DNA from: Quercus robur
Taxonomy: Eukaryota; Streptophyta; Magnoliopsida; Fagales; Fagaceae
Direction of reading: 5' to 3'
Assembly: GCF_932294415.1 (NCBI RefSeq)
Contig: NC_065535.1
Coordinates: 28,056,782-28,120,781 of the forward strand
Length of the DNA: 64,000 nucleotides
Shown: positions 36,906 to 48,863 of the stretch, piece by piece
Position numbering within the stretch: position 1 is the stretch's first letter
How the letters are laid out: the number at the start of each line of letters is the position of its first letter
Notes under the pieces: generated by a model
Told to the model about the DNA's origin: nothing
Seen by the model: only the letters and a program-made list of their open reading frames with translations
The model's database searches: none
Position numbers and translations under genes: made by a program

Positions 36906-36972
36906 GATTTAAGTTACATAATTATAATATTGTTTTATAAAATATATCATAATCGGTTGACTAATTTGAATA
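36329..36972. other. Promoter region of PRPL11 and AT-rich spacer
   Basis: No clear TATA box is visible within 150 bp upstream of the ATG. Around 36640-36720 there is a stretch with GGTTTTTATTGGACTGGTT-type sequence similar to stretches near 5270-5790, 46110-46270 and 61690-61780, so a dispersed repeat fragment is likely. A TA microsatellite lies at about 36863-36898. Confidence 0.45.
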
Positions 36973-37731
36973 TGTGGGGCCCAATAGTTTATGGGCCCGG
37001 CCCGCTCGCTTACGGGGAGTCCACAGGTCCAAACTCCAAACCGAAGGAGGCCAGGGCCCAAGCTCAAAAATAGTAAGCCCAAAGTGGCCCGAAAATACAG
37101 CCGAGGACAGCTTAGTCCTCGGCAGGCCCAAGATCCCTTTGACGAAAGTGGAATACAAGCATACTTAAAAAATCAGAAAATATATCGGGAAAATAGTCCT
37201 TAATACCCTTCATTGATATGACATTGCACCTAATAGAACCGAATTTCCAAGCTTTATTGATCATCTCCCACAATTTCAGGATTAGACTGATGGGACAAAT
37301 CTCTGTCCTGGAAAAGTCGACCCTACACGTGGACGAGGGACAACGAACGTAGGCTAGTATAAAAGAAAACGTAAGGTAACAAAGTGGAGGGGCTCCCATC
37401 TCACTTCCTGAGAAAAACTTCAGAAAGGAGAATGCCCGGATAATATATGCGCATCATCCCGAAAAACTCACCGTCGGGTAACGGGAGAAAACTTTAGTGC
37501 TCCTCGGACATGATCCGAGGAGCCAAATCCCTTAAGTTACAAAGGTGTAAGGCCTGAATATCCAGACTAAAGCCTTTTCTTGTCTTGGTTCATCTAAAGT
37601 CCGGCCTGTACCAACACCTCGTGACCCAACGCTGGCCTTTCAAGCCCACTCTCTACAAATGTTATTGTAAGGGATTTTCTGTAGGCGAGCCCAACATCGT
37701 TGTTGGGCCGCTAGAGATTCGTGTCCTTACA
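36973..37731 (+). mobile_element. Solo LTR of an LTR retrotransposon with perfect 5-bp target duplication
   Basis: It begins TGTGGGGCCCAATAG and ends GTCCTTACA (TG...CA). It is flanked by identical GAATA at 36968-36972 and 37732-37736. A TATAAAAG box near 37358 (plus) sets the orientation. At 759 bp it has a normal LTR length and no internal domain. Its composition (GC-richer than its surroundings, with TCCTCGG/CCGAGGA phrases) resembles element C but the sequence is a different family. Solo LTRs arise by recombination between the two LTRs of one copy. Confidence 0.88.
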
Positions 37732-37736
37732 GAATA

Positions 37737-39022
37737 TATCCAAGAATTTTTTTTTTTTTTAAATGTACTCCTCATTCCATGGAACACATGTAATATGTTA
37801 TTAAATTCAAATTATTATACAAGTTTAGAATTGTAGCATTTTTTTTTCTTCTTTCCAAATACAGGTATAATGTATACTATTGAAACTTGAATTTTAAGGT
37901 AATATTGTGAATATTTATCATTTTTATTGCATTTTAGGTGTCCATCTCTCTAATTTCTAGTTTTTTTTTTTTTTTTTTTTTTGGTATTTTTAGCCAAAAA
38001 CTAAATAGTTTGGCCCAAATAAAATAAAATTTCATACTTTTTAACCCAAAAATTAAAAAAAAAAAATTGGGCCCAAAACTAAAAGGCAATCTACAAAAAA
38101 TATTAATTTGAGGCCTAATTAGTCCAAAATAGATCAAAATGAACCAAAGTGGAACGAATAAACCAATATGAACTGAAATGAACCATATGGATCAAACTGA
38201 ACTAAAATGTCACTTAATAGAAGTGTAGCATTTAGCTTTTAAATATTATATAGATATAGATTATTGTTAGAGTAATCACTCACATTCACATATGGGTTAT
38301 CTTCGGACTAAAAATTGCCTCCTCAAAAGGTCAATGTTTCTACTTTCTAGTTTAGCAGTAGCTCACTTTTAAAGTACACTCTACATTTCACCCTCTATTC
38401 TTTTATCACTCATATATATATATATATATATATATTATCTTCTTTTTTCACCACTGGACCGTTATCAACCAGCTCCTACTATCTCAATGCATTATGCTTG
38501 AACTGTTACTCACAAACATCTAGTCCTGTTTCGAGTCCATGGTTGGGACCTAAATTCTGTTTCAAACAAAGCATTCCACAGTTTGCAAAACTCAGACCAC
38601 GTAGCATAACACAAAAACCATCAAAATCAATCCAAAGTTCCAAACAACAGTCTCACAAAATCACCTAGCGAGTAGTTAGGGTGAGTGCATTGGTGTCCGC
38701 ATGAGATGTGTAATCACATTTCTTAGGACAGGCACAATACCACTTAAAAGCAATGGAAGTCATTAAACATAAGTCATTTAATAAGAATGGTATCAAATAG
38801 TAGGTTTAGTGATTGAAGAACAAAGTCAAAAGACTCAAAACAACCAGTATAGTGAACCCTCATAGAAGCCACCTTCATAAAAATTAAAAAAAAAAAAAAA
38901 AAAATCAAAGCCAAAGCAGAAAATTAAATAACAATGCCTTCTTATATCAAAACTTCCACTGAAAAAACTACATCCAAAATTCTCAAGTATCTTTCAATCT
39001 TCAACAAGCCTGCATTAACCTC
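37737..39022. other. Intergenic, AT-rich, including eS19 3' flank
   Basis: There is a 26-T tract near 37960, a TA microsatellite at about 38411-38434 and an A-run near 38885-38904. No gene is seen. The part from about 38940 on is probably the 3'UTR of the minus-strand eS19 gene. Confidence 0.5.
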
Positions 39023-41746
39023 TCAATGGGCAAGTGCAATCCGTCCAGCAACTTGATCCAGATCTCGCCGGCCACTGGATGTGATTTTCCTCCCACTGGC
39101 AAACAAGAATAGAACAGTTCTAAGTATCAAGTATATGTGATGATATATGTCGATGAAAAACAGTCATCACATGATGTCTCCAAAATTGACAAAGTAACAT
39201 ACTAACATATCAAAGAACCAATATGTGATTGAGTCATGTTAATAAAATTCATTCAGAATCCATTTTAGAACAAAAAAAGTTCTAAAAACTGATCCACAAA
39301 CTAAGAACAGTGAGAACAGCAGAAACAAACTGAGATTCAATTTAGAAAGAATTCTTTCTTGTGTGACTATAAACCCAAGAAATAACTTCCTTAATTTCCT
39401 TGGGTAATTAAAAGCTGTTTTCTTAATGCTTAACTTTCATTGAGCAAGAAATTGAAGGAAAAGTTGCCATGTCTTTTTAAGACATATCCAATAAGGAATC
39501 CCCTTCTGCACAAAATTTTACTTTTTTTTTTTTTTTTTAATATCAGCAATTGGGGGAGGGTGAATTTGAACCCGTGACATCTTTGAAACAACAAGAAGTG
39601 TCAGTCGAGCTACAAGGCTCTTGGCACAATATTACATTTATCAGCAAGGAAATAAAAAAAACTTCCTTGGATATATTTTATCCAGGTAAATGGAGCCTTA
39701 ATTTTGATACGAAGAAAAGAACCATGTCAGAAGCCTTACTTTTTTCCAATGAATAATTGAGGTAATGTAGGAAAAAGAGCAGGGCAAAGGGAGTGTTGAA
39801 AAATTATATATTAAATTGGAAAAAATGCCATCTAATCATTTTTTCCATTCTTTAATCTTGAACCCGAAATGATGCCAAAGATACTCACCCCTTTGAGTCG
39901 ATCTCAACGATCTTCATCGTCTCCAATTGCTGAAGTATGTGACGAGCAATAGATCCACTGCTTTTACAGAAATGGGGTGGGCGACTGCCATTCCTCTTGC
40001 TTCCTCCATAGATCCTTCTGAAGGCACCAACACCAAGACCCCCCCTCAAGTAGATCTTCCTTGCCATGGAAGCTACAGTTCAAATTAAGTTAAAAATAGA
40101 AACCAAGATGCAAAATTCTACTATATATGTATTTGTCCATGTGTGTACATGATCCTTTATTTTGTTTTTGTTTTTTTTTTTTGGGGGGGGTGGGGGGGGT
40201 GGGGGGGAGGTGTTTTAGAGAGAAAAGAAAGGAAGGAGACACACCGGCTCTAATGTAGTACCAATCAGGGTCATATGGAGCAAGCTCCTTAAATGTTGCA
40301 GTCTTGACAAGATCAGTCCATTCAGGGAGCTCGACCTATTAAAAAAAAAGGAGATGGAGAAAGGAAACATGAGAACACCACCACCACCACCCAATAATGT
40401 ACAATTAAAATCTGGTGCATAGTCATGATTGATAAGTCAAGCAAGAAACTTCAGCATAAGAAAAGTAACCACAAAAGAGCCCATACATCCATATCAATCA
40501 AACATCTCATGTCAATAGCAAGGATTATGGAGATAGCATTGTCACCATTCATGAAATCACAGAACAATCAACACCAAAGTTGTTAATACCATACCAAAGC
40601 TGCCACTAAACCAGTGCGAATACCCTCTGAAACGTACTAAGTAAATTACTGGCCTGTACTTGGCTACATATATAGAAATAACCCAAAACAGTACACCTGT
40701 ATTAACTAGTACCAAAATATTTTGTTCCAGTGCAGTATTGACAACTTTGATCAGCACAGAGCAGATTCATATTTTGTCTCACAAAGGAAAAGGCAAATCT
40801 CAGAGTAGAAAGCTTCAGAAGTAATTATAATGGATAACCCATTAACTGAAGAATAGGAAAAGAATAGACATTGCCATAGTAGTTATATAACTTATAAAAA
40901 AATTCAAAAAATTAACTTACATCACCTAAAGTTTGGGTATAATAAAAAAATTTTGGGATTATACAACATATATGAGATGAGATTGCATAAGACAAATTTT
41001 GGCAGGACATTTTAAAAACCGCCATAAATGATTGCAACTTGTCAATTTTACAAAGCAAAAGAAACAAGCATAGCAGCAGGGCTCAAAACTGTTGCTCATG
41101 TCTTGACTAAAAAAACCCTTAATTCCCATGAAAGCCCACATGCTCTTGACAAAACAAAAGCCACAATAAAGCAAATTAAACACCTGACACAAATATGGGA
41201 ACAAGCAAGACCCTGATGGCATATAAACACACACAAAACTCCATTCACAAAGCACATAATAACAAATTCCCAAACCCTTTTTTTTTCTCTTTTTTTTTTT
41301 TTTAACTTGTAGAATCCCTAATCGTTTCTAAGAAACTTGACATCAAAATTTCCCAGTACACGAACAAAGTAGCTAAAGACATGACATGAGACAAACAAAC
41401 CAATAATAGAAAGCAGAATTGCATTTCCATATTATACAGAACTAATCAAAAATCAATAAAGTTTGTCAAATTTTGAGATTGCTTCACAAGTAAATCAAGA
41501 TTCCAAAAAAGCTATCTTTGAGTCGAGTACAAAAAAGGGTACTTGGGTTTCGTTGAAATAACACGCTTTGTTTAGAAGTGTAAATTTGTAGGCTCACAGA
41601 ACAAGAAATATAGAGATGTACATGTAAAAAAAGAGTTTATGTATAGAGAGAGAGAGAGAGACCCGGCCAGAGCGTTTGAGGTGAGCGGCGTAGGACTTGA
41701 CGAACTCGTGAGGGGAAACGTCTTTTACAGTTCTCGCTGCCTCCAT
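39023..41746 (-). CDS. RPS19: Cytosolic 40S ribosomal protein S19 (eS19)
   Basis: Four exons on the minus strand, 41746-41663, 40335-40245, 40072-39889 and 39095-39023, join in phase to 143 residues, the family's normal length. The protein is recognisable throughout: [20 protein letters not shown], then [77 protein letters not shown] and the C-terminal [15 protein letters not shown]. eS19 sits in the head of the 40S subunit and is needed for late 18S rRNA processing. All introns are GT-AG (1327, 172 and 793 bp). Intron 1 starts GTCTCT, a weak donor after CGG. The leader upstream of the ATG is C/T-rich (TTCTTCTTCTTCTG), typical of ribosomal protein genes. The gene looks intact; several paralogues are usual in plants. 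Confidence 0.95.
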
Positions 41747-41859
41747 CTTCTTCTTCTTCTTCTGTTTTTGCTCTAGCTGATGCTTCTGCGGCGGAGTGAG
41801 TATACGAGGTTTTGGGGAGAGCAGGACTAACCAAAATACCTATTTGCCCCAAATGTGCT

Positions 41860-44321
41860 CCCTAGTAAATCCCCCACTTTTTTTCTTTTTCTTTTTTTCT
41901 TTTTTCTTTTTTCTTTTTTTATTATTTATTTATTTTAATTATAATAATAGGAGATTGGATTTGAAACTCAAACCTTTGGGTTAGAAAAATTAGGAGTTTT
42001 TTTTTTTTTTTAATATATAGAAAGTTTTAACCTATGAAGTCTCATTTTAATGGTAGCTTTTTATCATTAGACCAAGAAGCCAATTAGTTTTTGATAAATG
42101 CGGGGATTGAACATCAAATCTCTTATTCAATCTCGAAGATTTTACCAGTTGAGTTAACTAAAACCTACAAAAAGATAAGAATTTAAGAAATGCTAATTGA
42201 GTTACAAAGTTATTGGCCAAACATAATGCTATGCTAACCAAATTGTAAATGTGTAATTGAAGCCTCACTCAATTTGGCTAAGAGAATAACATATTTAGAT
42301 ATATAAATATGGTACATTAGTGTGTGTGTATATATATATATATATATATGTGATAGTCCTAAAATAAAATATATGTATATATATAATTAATAAATTTAAT
42401 TAGAATCCAAATTCTTACTCTATTTATTGCAATCCCATGTTCAAATCTGTTTTTAAGCTTATACCCTAGCCCATTTGACTACAACAATAAAATAAAATAA
42501 AAATTAACACCACAAGCACATAACTTTGAAATTTGAAGCATGAAAATTTAATAAATAATAATAATAAACCAGAAGAGTGGCCCATTAGACAAGTTGTGAG
42601 CTTAAAGTCCATTCACAATTTTGTGCCAAGTGCCAACAAGCTCAAAGTCTGATAGTATTTCACAATTGTAAGATTTCAAAATAAACATTTTGTTGTACTA
42701 CTAATACCAAATAAAATTATTTCTCCTAAAAAAAACCATATGGACTGAAAAATATTTTTTTTAGATAGTTACAATATGCTGCTAACTCTGCAATTTAAAT
42801 TGTTTTTCTCCTAGACTCTAAGTATTTTTTTTTTTTTTTGGAGGGACAAAATCCCAAATACTTTATATATAGAGATGTGCCAATTTAAGCTGAAATATTG
42901 CAAATATTGCATAAGGGGTAAGTGTACTAGATTGGTGACCAATAGGAAAAAGATCAGCCAATACAATACAATATTAACATCTTTAATGCTAACTCTACTT
43001 AACCATAATAAAAGACATTCAATTTTCTTTTGGCTAAATTGCAACATGAAAAGGTCTTTCATTTTTTTTTTTTTTTCTCTCTTTCTTTTAATATACGCCC
43101 TAGATACTAGCCTCTATCTTTCACATATATACTATGCTAGGAACATAAAGGCTTTAAGTCTAAGATACTACCTTGATGTAAAAGAAAAGCAATTACATTT
43201 CATTATTATATCTTCATTATTATTATAAAAAAAATAATGAAGATATAATAAAAATAATTTTTTTTAATCTTCATTAAAAAAAATAGCCTCTATCTTTCAC
43301 AACTCCATAAAAATAATTTTTATTATATCTTCATTATTTTTATCCTTTCTTTGCAATAGTTAAATCAAGCAAAGTTAATATCACCAAACACCCCCTCCCA
43401 AAATTTTAAACAATAAAATTTAAAATTTCTTACTATCACAACAAATTCTAAGGACAAAGTAAAGTAGAATTCAGTATATGCATTTCCACAACCAAAAGCT
43501 CAAGATCATTATAATCCAAAACAAACCAAATTATTAAAAATAATCTTTACATACATTTTTTTAGCCAAAAAAATAAAACCCCCAAAATTTCTCAGTATGG
43601 AGTATCATAATACACCGAGTCCACGCAAACACTATCTTTTAATTTCTCTTGCTATATATCTATCCATGGCTACATCTGTAAAATTCATCTCTCTTCTCTT
43701 CATCCCAATTCCTAACTCTCTCGCATTTAATTTTTCTTTCCCAAACTCTCTACATGGCAAACCCACAAAAGAGTGGAAAAAATATCCAAACCCATCTCAG
43801 TAAAACCCACATAACACACATCGGATACCCACTACCTGAACTTAGTTAATTAGATAGATAGTTAGTTATAGTTATAGTTATAGTTTTTTTTTTTTTTTTT
43901 TCCTTGAATTGTTTACTTGGATTCTTTTTGATACAAAGTAGCAAGCATTCCCAACTATTTTTCTTTTCCTTTGTAGGATACAAATATATATAAAACCAGA
44001 GATTTATTAGTTTCCAAGATTCCATTTCCTAAGGCGTCACTTCATCCAAATTTGGTCTGACATATTCATTTTCAAAGATTAGTTCATTTTCATTTCATGG
44101 CAAAGATCACAGGATTTCCACTACTTCCAGTTAGGTATAGGTTTTCACCTATATACAGACAATGAGTTGGTCCGTGACTAGTGTTTTATTATTGTTTGGT
44201 TTTTTTCTTTCTCCCTCAAGACAGTCTAATATTACTCTTACCCATGTGTTGTATTTGGTCCATCTTTTCTTTCAATGAATCATTTATTCAGAAAAAAATA
44301 TGTTTATATCTATAGTGGTGT
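41860..44321. other. Intergenic, AT-rich
   Basis: TA/TG microsatellite at about 42320-42350, T-runs, and a local inverted pair around 43200-43340 (repeated TCTTCATTATTATTAT and its inverse, with the phrase TAGCCTCTATCTTTCACA-type present near 43110 and 43285). No gene could be supported. Confidence 0.45.
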
Positions 44322-44850
44322 AGCCCAAAGGAGTGAAGTTTTTGGGCTAATTCCCCCAATTTATTTGTATTGTGGGTCAAGAATATCCAATGATAGGAGG
44401 CCCAAAAGATGGCAGTACAGCTTCTATGATAAACATATGAGAGTTACCCTTTCAAAAAATGTAACTAAAACGTAACAATGTGACCAACCCCCTTTTACTT
44501 GTTATGATGGTAAAACTGACTCGGTAGAGCATGTGAGCCACTTTGCTCAACTCATGGCCCTCTATTTGTAGAACGACGGACTTATGTGTAAAGTGTTCCT
44601 GTCTAGCCTCGGACCCACGACAATGAGATGGTTCAATAGTCTGAAGAAAGGAGTCCAGTCCGGATTTCTTTAAAAGCCCAAAGGAGTGAAGTTTTTGGGC
44701 TAATTCCTCCAATTTATATGTATTGTGGGTCAAGAATATCCAACAATAGGAGGCCCAAAAAATTGCGATACAGCTTCTACGAAAAATAAATGAGAGTTAC
44801 CCTTTCATAAAACATAACTAAAACGTCACAATGTGACCGACCCCCTTTTT
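44322..44850 (+). mobile_element. Retrotransposon gag fragment between two 175-bp direct repeats
   Basis: Repeat copies at 44322-44496 and 44675-44850 share AGCCCAAAGGAGTGAAGTTT, TATTGTGGGTCAAGAATATC, AGGAGGCCCAAAA and GAGAGTTACCCTTTCA. Between them, 44497-44674 encodes a stretch similar to the gag core of element C near 49548-49700 (YDGKTD, LMCKVF, SSLG). It is a fossil of a Tat-type element. Whether the repeats are short LTRs of a deletion derivative or a duplicated target is unclear. Confidence 0.65.
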
Positions 44851-45260
44851 AAAGAAAACTGGACTAGACTACTTTCTTCCCGGGAAGCTTTTCTCCTTAC
44901 TACACTCGTGTCTCTCTCCCCAAATTTTTCCAACCTCCAACCCTCTACCCATCGGTCTCTATTTATAGACTTTCCTTAATGGGGTCGTCATGATGAGAGT
45001 TTCCCATGTTGGTGGGTCTCTTTGAGCTATATTCTTGACCAAATGGGACCCACTATTTGTGACAAACATGACTCTCTTGGAACTTGCACCAGGTGCCAAT
45101 AATTGCTTGGCATGCAGATTCTCCCGTCGGGAGCTCGAACCAAAGCCCATATTGGGAGTAGGGTAGGTGCTCGATTAGGAAGCAACTGAGATGGGCCCAT
45201 TTAGGAAACTGTCATGAGCTCGATGCAAACCAATAGCCATGGACCGTACAATATCAAAAA
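44851..45260 (-). mobile_element. Possible LTR remnant
   Basis: The minus strand carries a TATAAATAG box near 44960, with a GC level above the neighbourhood and no reading frame. It directly follows the gag-fragment structure. No TG...CA ends with a target duplication were found, so this is a weak call. Confidence 0.3.
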
Positions 45261-45639
45261 AAAATTTTGCCTCTTTTTGCAGTGCAACGTGAAGGATAGG
45301 AATTGATCAATATAGAAAGAGGAAGTGATAACAGTAGCCGTTTCTAGTGTCGCCCACTTAACTATTGTATTATTCATTTTTGGAGCTTGGTAACCATTGC
45401 TGGGTTTTCATGATTAGTATGGAGTTTCAATAACCGATTCTATTCTGCATGGAATGACATCTAATGATTCACGGGAAGGAAGGCCAACTCTATTTGAGTT
45501 TTTATATATATATTCACCCATTCAATACTTTCATTACCTTGAAATAAGATTACACTAGGCTACATCGATTTGAATTTGATCAACAATTTTGGGCGGAGTA
45601 TCTTCTACCCAAATATTACATTCATTCAGAAATTTGGCT

Positions 45640-45900
45640 TACCTAGCCAAGATGTGAGAAGCTTTGTTGCCATTCCTTCGAGTGTGGGACACCTCCCATG
45701 CATTGAATCTCTTTAGCCCCTCCCTAATTCCTTCCACATCCAAACCGATGGAACTCGGAGGTACACTCTACTTTCCTAAAGACTTAACCACCAGCTGTGC
45801 ATCGCATTCTATTATGATGTCATTTAGTCCGAGGTCCCCGGCTAGCACCATGCCTTCCTCAACAGCTCTGGTCTTAATTTCTAATACTCCCAAGTCCCCA
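45640..45900 (-). pseudogene. RNase H-like (RVT_3 type) fragment of a LINE-type element
   Basis: Read on the minus strand, about 85 codons resemble the C-terminal RNase H domain found in plant LINEs and related genes: [46 protein letters not shown] and RRNGNKASHILAR. One in-frame stop lies mid-domain and another follows the LAR end, and there is no RT or endonuclease nearby. The long plus-strand open frame in the same place is its antisense shadow. Confidence 0.65.
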
Positions 45901-46705
45901 ACTCTATTTGAGTTGTTGAGTTGCATAGGAAGGCACACAGGTTTTTAATATGCCATATGTGAAAATACATGAAAGTGTTAACTCTCTAAGCAAAATATAT
46001 TTTTTTTATTCAAAGAAAAATAAATGATGTTGCTGTCTTGCTATATATAATGCTATATAATACATAAATTGATTCCATAGTAATGGTCGGCAAGGCAATT
46101 GTTTTAAGTATGGTTTTAAAAACTGGACTTAATCGACTGGTTCAACTAAAAACTGGACCTTAATTCGGTCCGATTATTATTAAAAACCGAAAATAAGAGA
46201 AAAACCGCAAAAAACTGGAAACCTCCAATTCAACCATCAAAACCGAAAATTGGTACGGTTAACCCGATTTTAAGAAATTCTTCATAAAGACTTCTGCTGT
46301 TGTGTTTTTTAAAAAAAATTAAAATTAAAAGAGAGAGATCTTGTTTCAAATTTAAGGAGAAGATAGATTTTTATTTTGAAAATGCTCCTAAGTCTGAAGT
46401 GGTGAAGCCTAAAATGGCCACAATGACCCCAAAAAAAGGCAAAAACATTAGATTTATTATTTTTGTGTTGAGGAAGAAGCCCAAAGATGAAGCTAATTTA
46501 CAATTTTACAATGACATGATATGTGCTTCAGTTGAAGCCTTTTTTTGCTGCTCTTGTCTACTTCAGTGTGCTTCACTTGGGGCATTGTTTTTGCTGCTCT
46601 TGCCTGCACATGCACATATTGACGAGAGAGGGAGATAATATTGAAGAGAGAGAGAGAGAGAGATGAAAATTTAGCAAAAAGTGAGATAGGAAAAGTGGAA
46701 AACTA
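45901..46705. other. Intergenic; degenerate repeat fragments
   Basis: 46110-46270 contains AAAACTGGACTTAATCGACT-type sequence also seen near 5270-5790, 36640-36720 and 61690-61780. A GA microsatellite lies at about 46626-46662. A plus-strand ORF at 46300-46638 has no recognisable domain and I do not support it. Confidence 0.4.
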
Positions 46706-46708
46706 TTA

Positions 46709-47554
46709 GGCTGTATTTGGTTCATGTAAAATATTTTCCGGAAAATATTTATTTTCCGGAAAGGAAAATATTTTCAAGTGTTTGGTTGGATTCCAAAAAA
46801 TGCTTTGGAAAATATTTTCTAGTGTTTGGTTGTTTTGCTGAAAATGCTCTAGAAAACCCATTTTTATCATGTTTCTCACATTTTCTTAGGATCCAAACAT
46901 ATATTATTACAAAGAATCAAAATATATAAACAATCAAAGAATCAAAAATCAAAACAAAAAAATAAGAAAAGCAACGAAGCGTGAGAGAGAGAGAAAGATC
47001 GGCGGCGACCAGTGGGGGTTTGAGAAATGGGTTTGCGGAATGGGTTCGTTGAAGTGGTGGGTTCGTCGTAGTGGGTTTGAGGAATGGGTTTTCTGGGTTT
47101 CTGGGTTTCGGGAATGGAGGGGACGACTCGCCGGTGCTTTGGGCATTGCTCGACGAACGAGCTTAGTCTTGGGTGGGTCGAGGACAAGATTGGTTTTGGG
47201 TGGTGACGATCTAGATGGTAGCGACAATGGGTGCGATCTCGCCGGTGCTTCTGGTGGATCGGTCTTGCTCTCTCTTCTTTCTCTCTCTCTCTGCCGTTCC
47301 GCTGCGTTTGTGAGTCCTTCTTTCTCTCTTCTTTCTCCCTTTGTGCGTCTGTGAGTTCCTCTCTTTGCGCATTTGAGTTCCGAAAGTGATTTGAAGGTAA
47401 AATAAAAATGGAAATGCCTTTACAAGGTCAAAGGGCATATTTTACGGTCAACGGAAGTTATTTTCCGTTTGACCCAATTTTCCGGACCAACCAAATAGCC
47501 TATTTTACGGAAAAGCATTTCTGAAATTAGTTTGAAGCCAAAACAAACACAGCC
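46709..47554. mobile_element. Non-autonomous Harbinger/Tourist-like element
   Basis: The left end GGCTGTATTTGGTTC is inverted relative to the right end AACAAACACAGCC, with TTA on both sides (46706-46708 and 47555-47557). It is 846 bp long and has no transposase. The subterminal regions contain paired TTTTCCGGAAAATATTT and ACGGAAAA-type sequences. The centre (46980-47400) is GC-richer with GGGTTCGTTGAAGTGG repeats and C/T-rich stretches and could be captured host DNA. Confidence 0.72.
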
Positions 47555-47557
47555 TTA

Positions 47558-48222
47558 AGCACAAAACTATTGTTGAAAAGTGAAAACCAAATGTGTGGAT
47601 GTAGGGACAGACCCAGGGAAGGCCCAAAGGGGCCTGGCACCCTTAGCCCCCAAAAAAAAAAAGAAAAAAAAAATTTGGCCCCACTGCCCAAAGAAAAAAA
47701 AGAAATTTTTTATATTGGTTATATTTTTTTTTTCTAGAGTTGCGCCTCCCTCTTTCAAAAACTTAAATCCCATCCCTTTTAATTAGCCTAACCCAACTAG
47801 CAACTACTCAACTCAAAAACTTAACAAAAACAAAACTTTAAAATAAAAAATAAAAATCCTAGTCAGCCTAGTATTAGAGAACTAGTATCAAGTATTTTAA
47901 ATGCTAAATATTTAGTATTTAGAACACCAAAGACCGAAAACACTATTGTACGAGACATTTCAAATTCTATATTAAAGTAGAAAAAGTAACTTTTGGTTTG
48001 TGAAAATAAATTTCTTTTGCAATAGCTGATGCTCTTAAGAAACAGTATTATTTTGTGCATGTGTGTGTATTTTTTTTTTTTTTGGTCATTATTGGTAAAT
48101 GATTGCATCTTAATGTGTTAAAAAACAACGATTTTGTTTATTTATCTTGATTGATAGTTTGTTAATACTATATGGATACCTATTTGGTTTATATATTTAT
48201 ATATATATATATATATATATAT
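47558..48222. other. Spacer between the Harbinger-like element and element C
   Basis: 47600-47700 has GGCCCCACTGCCC/GGGGCCTGGC-type sequence with A-runs, resembling the end region of a degraded DNA transposon. It ends in a TA microsatellite (about 48188-48222) that was the insertion site of element C. No gene is seen. Confidence 0.4.
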
Positions 48223-48688
48223 TGTACGGCACCAAGGTCCTAAGACCCAGATGGGCCCTGGGCTTAGGCCCAATAGCACAACCCCATCGCCAATGCACGG
48301 CACCGAGGTCCCAAGACCCAGATGGGCCCTGGGCTCAGGCCCAATAGCACGGCCCCATTGCCCTAAGCTCTACTTGAAACTGCCTTCAAAGAATACGAGT
48401 TTTGGGCCTCGGCTCCTGAACTATGCTTGGCATAAAGCTTCCCGAACGGTCAGTGAAACCTTGTCCGGGCGTACCATAGGATGCTCGGGGAACATCACTA
48501 CCGAGCAAATTCACCTGAGTTGGAGCCAAGTTCCAAGGCCATAATCGTTACACTCCACTCTCACCTAAACATCCACTTATAACAGATAATATTGGACCTC
48601 CAATTGCACTAACAATGGCAGTAATTATGATCTCCCCACTAACTTAAAGCTATAAATAGAAGAAGTTGGGGAAGAAGAAAGGGTTCAG

Positions 48689-48719
<31 letters not shown>

Positions 48720-48863
48720 AGTCATTTAGAGAAAGGGGAGGAACATTATTTTGAGTCTCTGTACCGAGAACGACCCAAAGTAGGAAATCTTGAAGCCCAC
48801 TTTACAAATAAATTATGAGCCTAAGTGAGGTTGAGCCCAACAGTCTCATTTCAGGTTGGCACA
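48223..48863 (+). repeat. 5' LTR of element C
   Basis: It starts TGTACGGCACCAAGG and ends TTGGCACA. It is 641 bp, against 558 bp for the 3' LTR. The extra length is a tandem 71-bp duplication of its first bases (units at 48223 and 48294) plus a longer A-tract near 48689-48718. The TATA box TATAAATAG is at 48651. Confidence 0.9.

Noticed and set aside
37112-37399. Open frames of 60-95 codons across 36961-37399
   Set aside because: They lie inside a solo LTR and have no domain.
45664-45948. A 94-codon plus-strand ORF
   Set aside because: The conserved signal is on the other strand, where the DNA reads as an RNase H domain.
46300-46638. 112-codon plus-strand ORF
   Set aside because: Low-complexity ends, no domain, no splice or promoter context. 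It could be a gene scrap, but I cannot support it.
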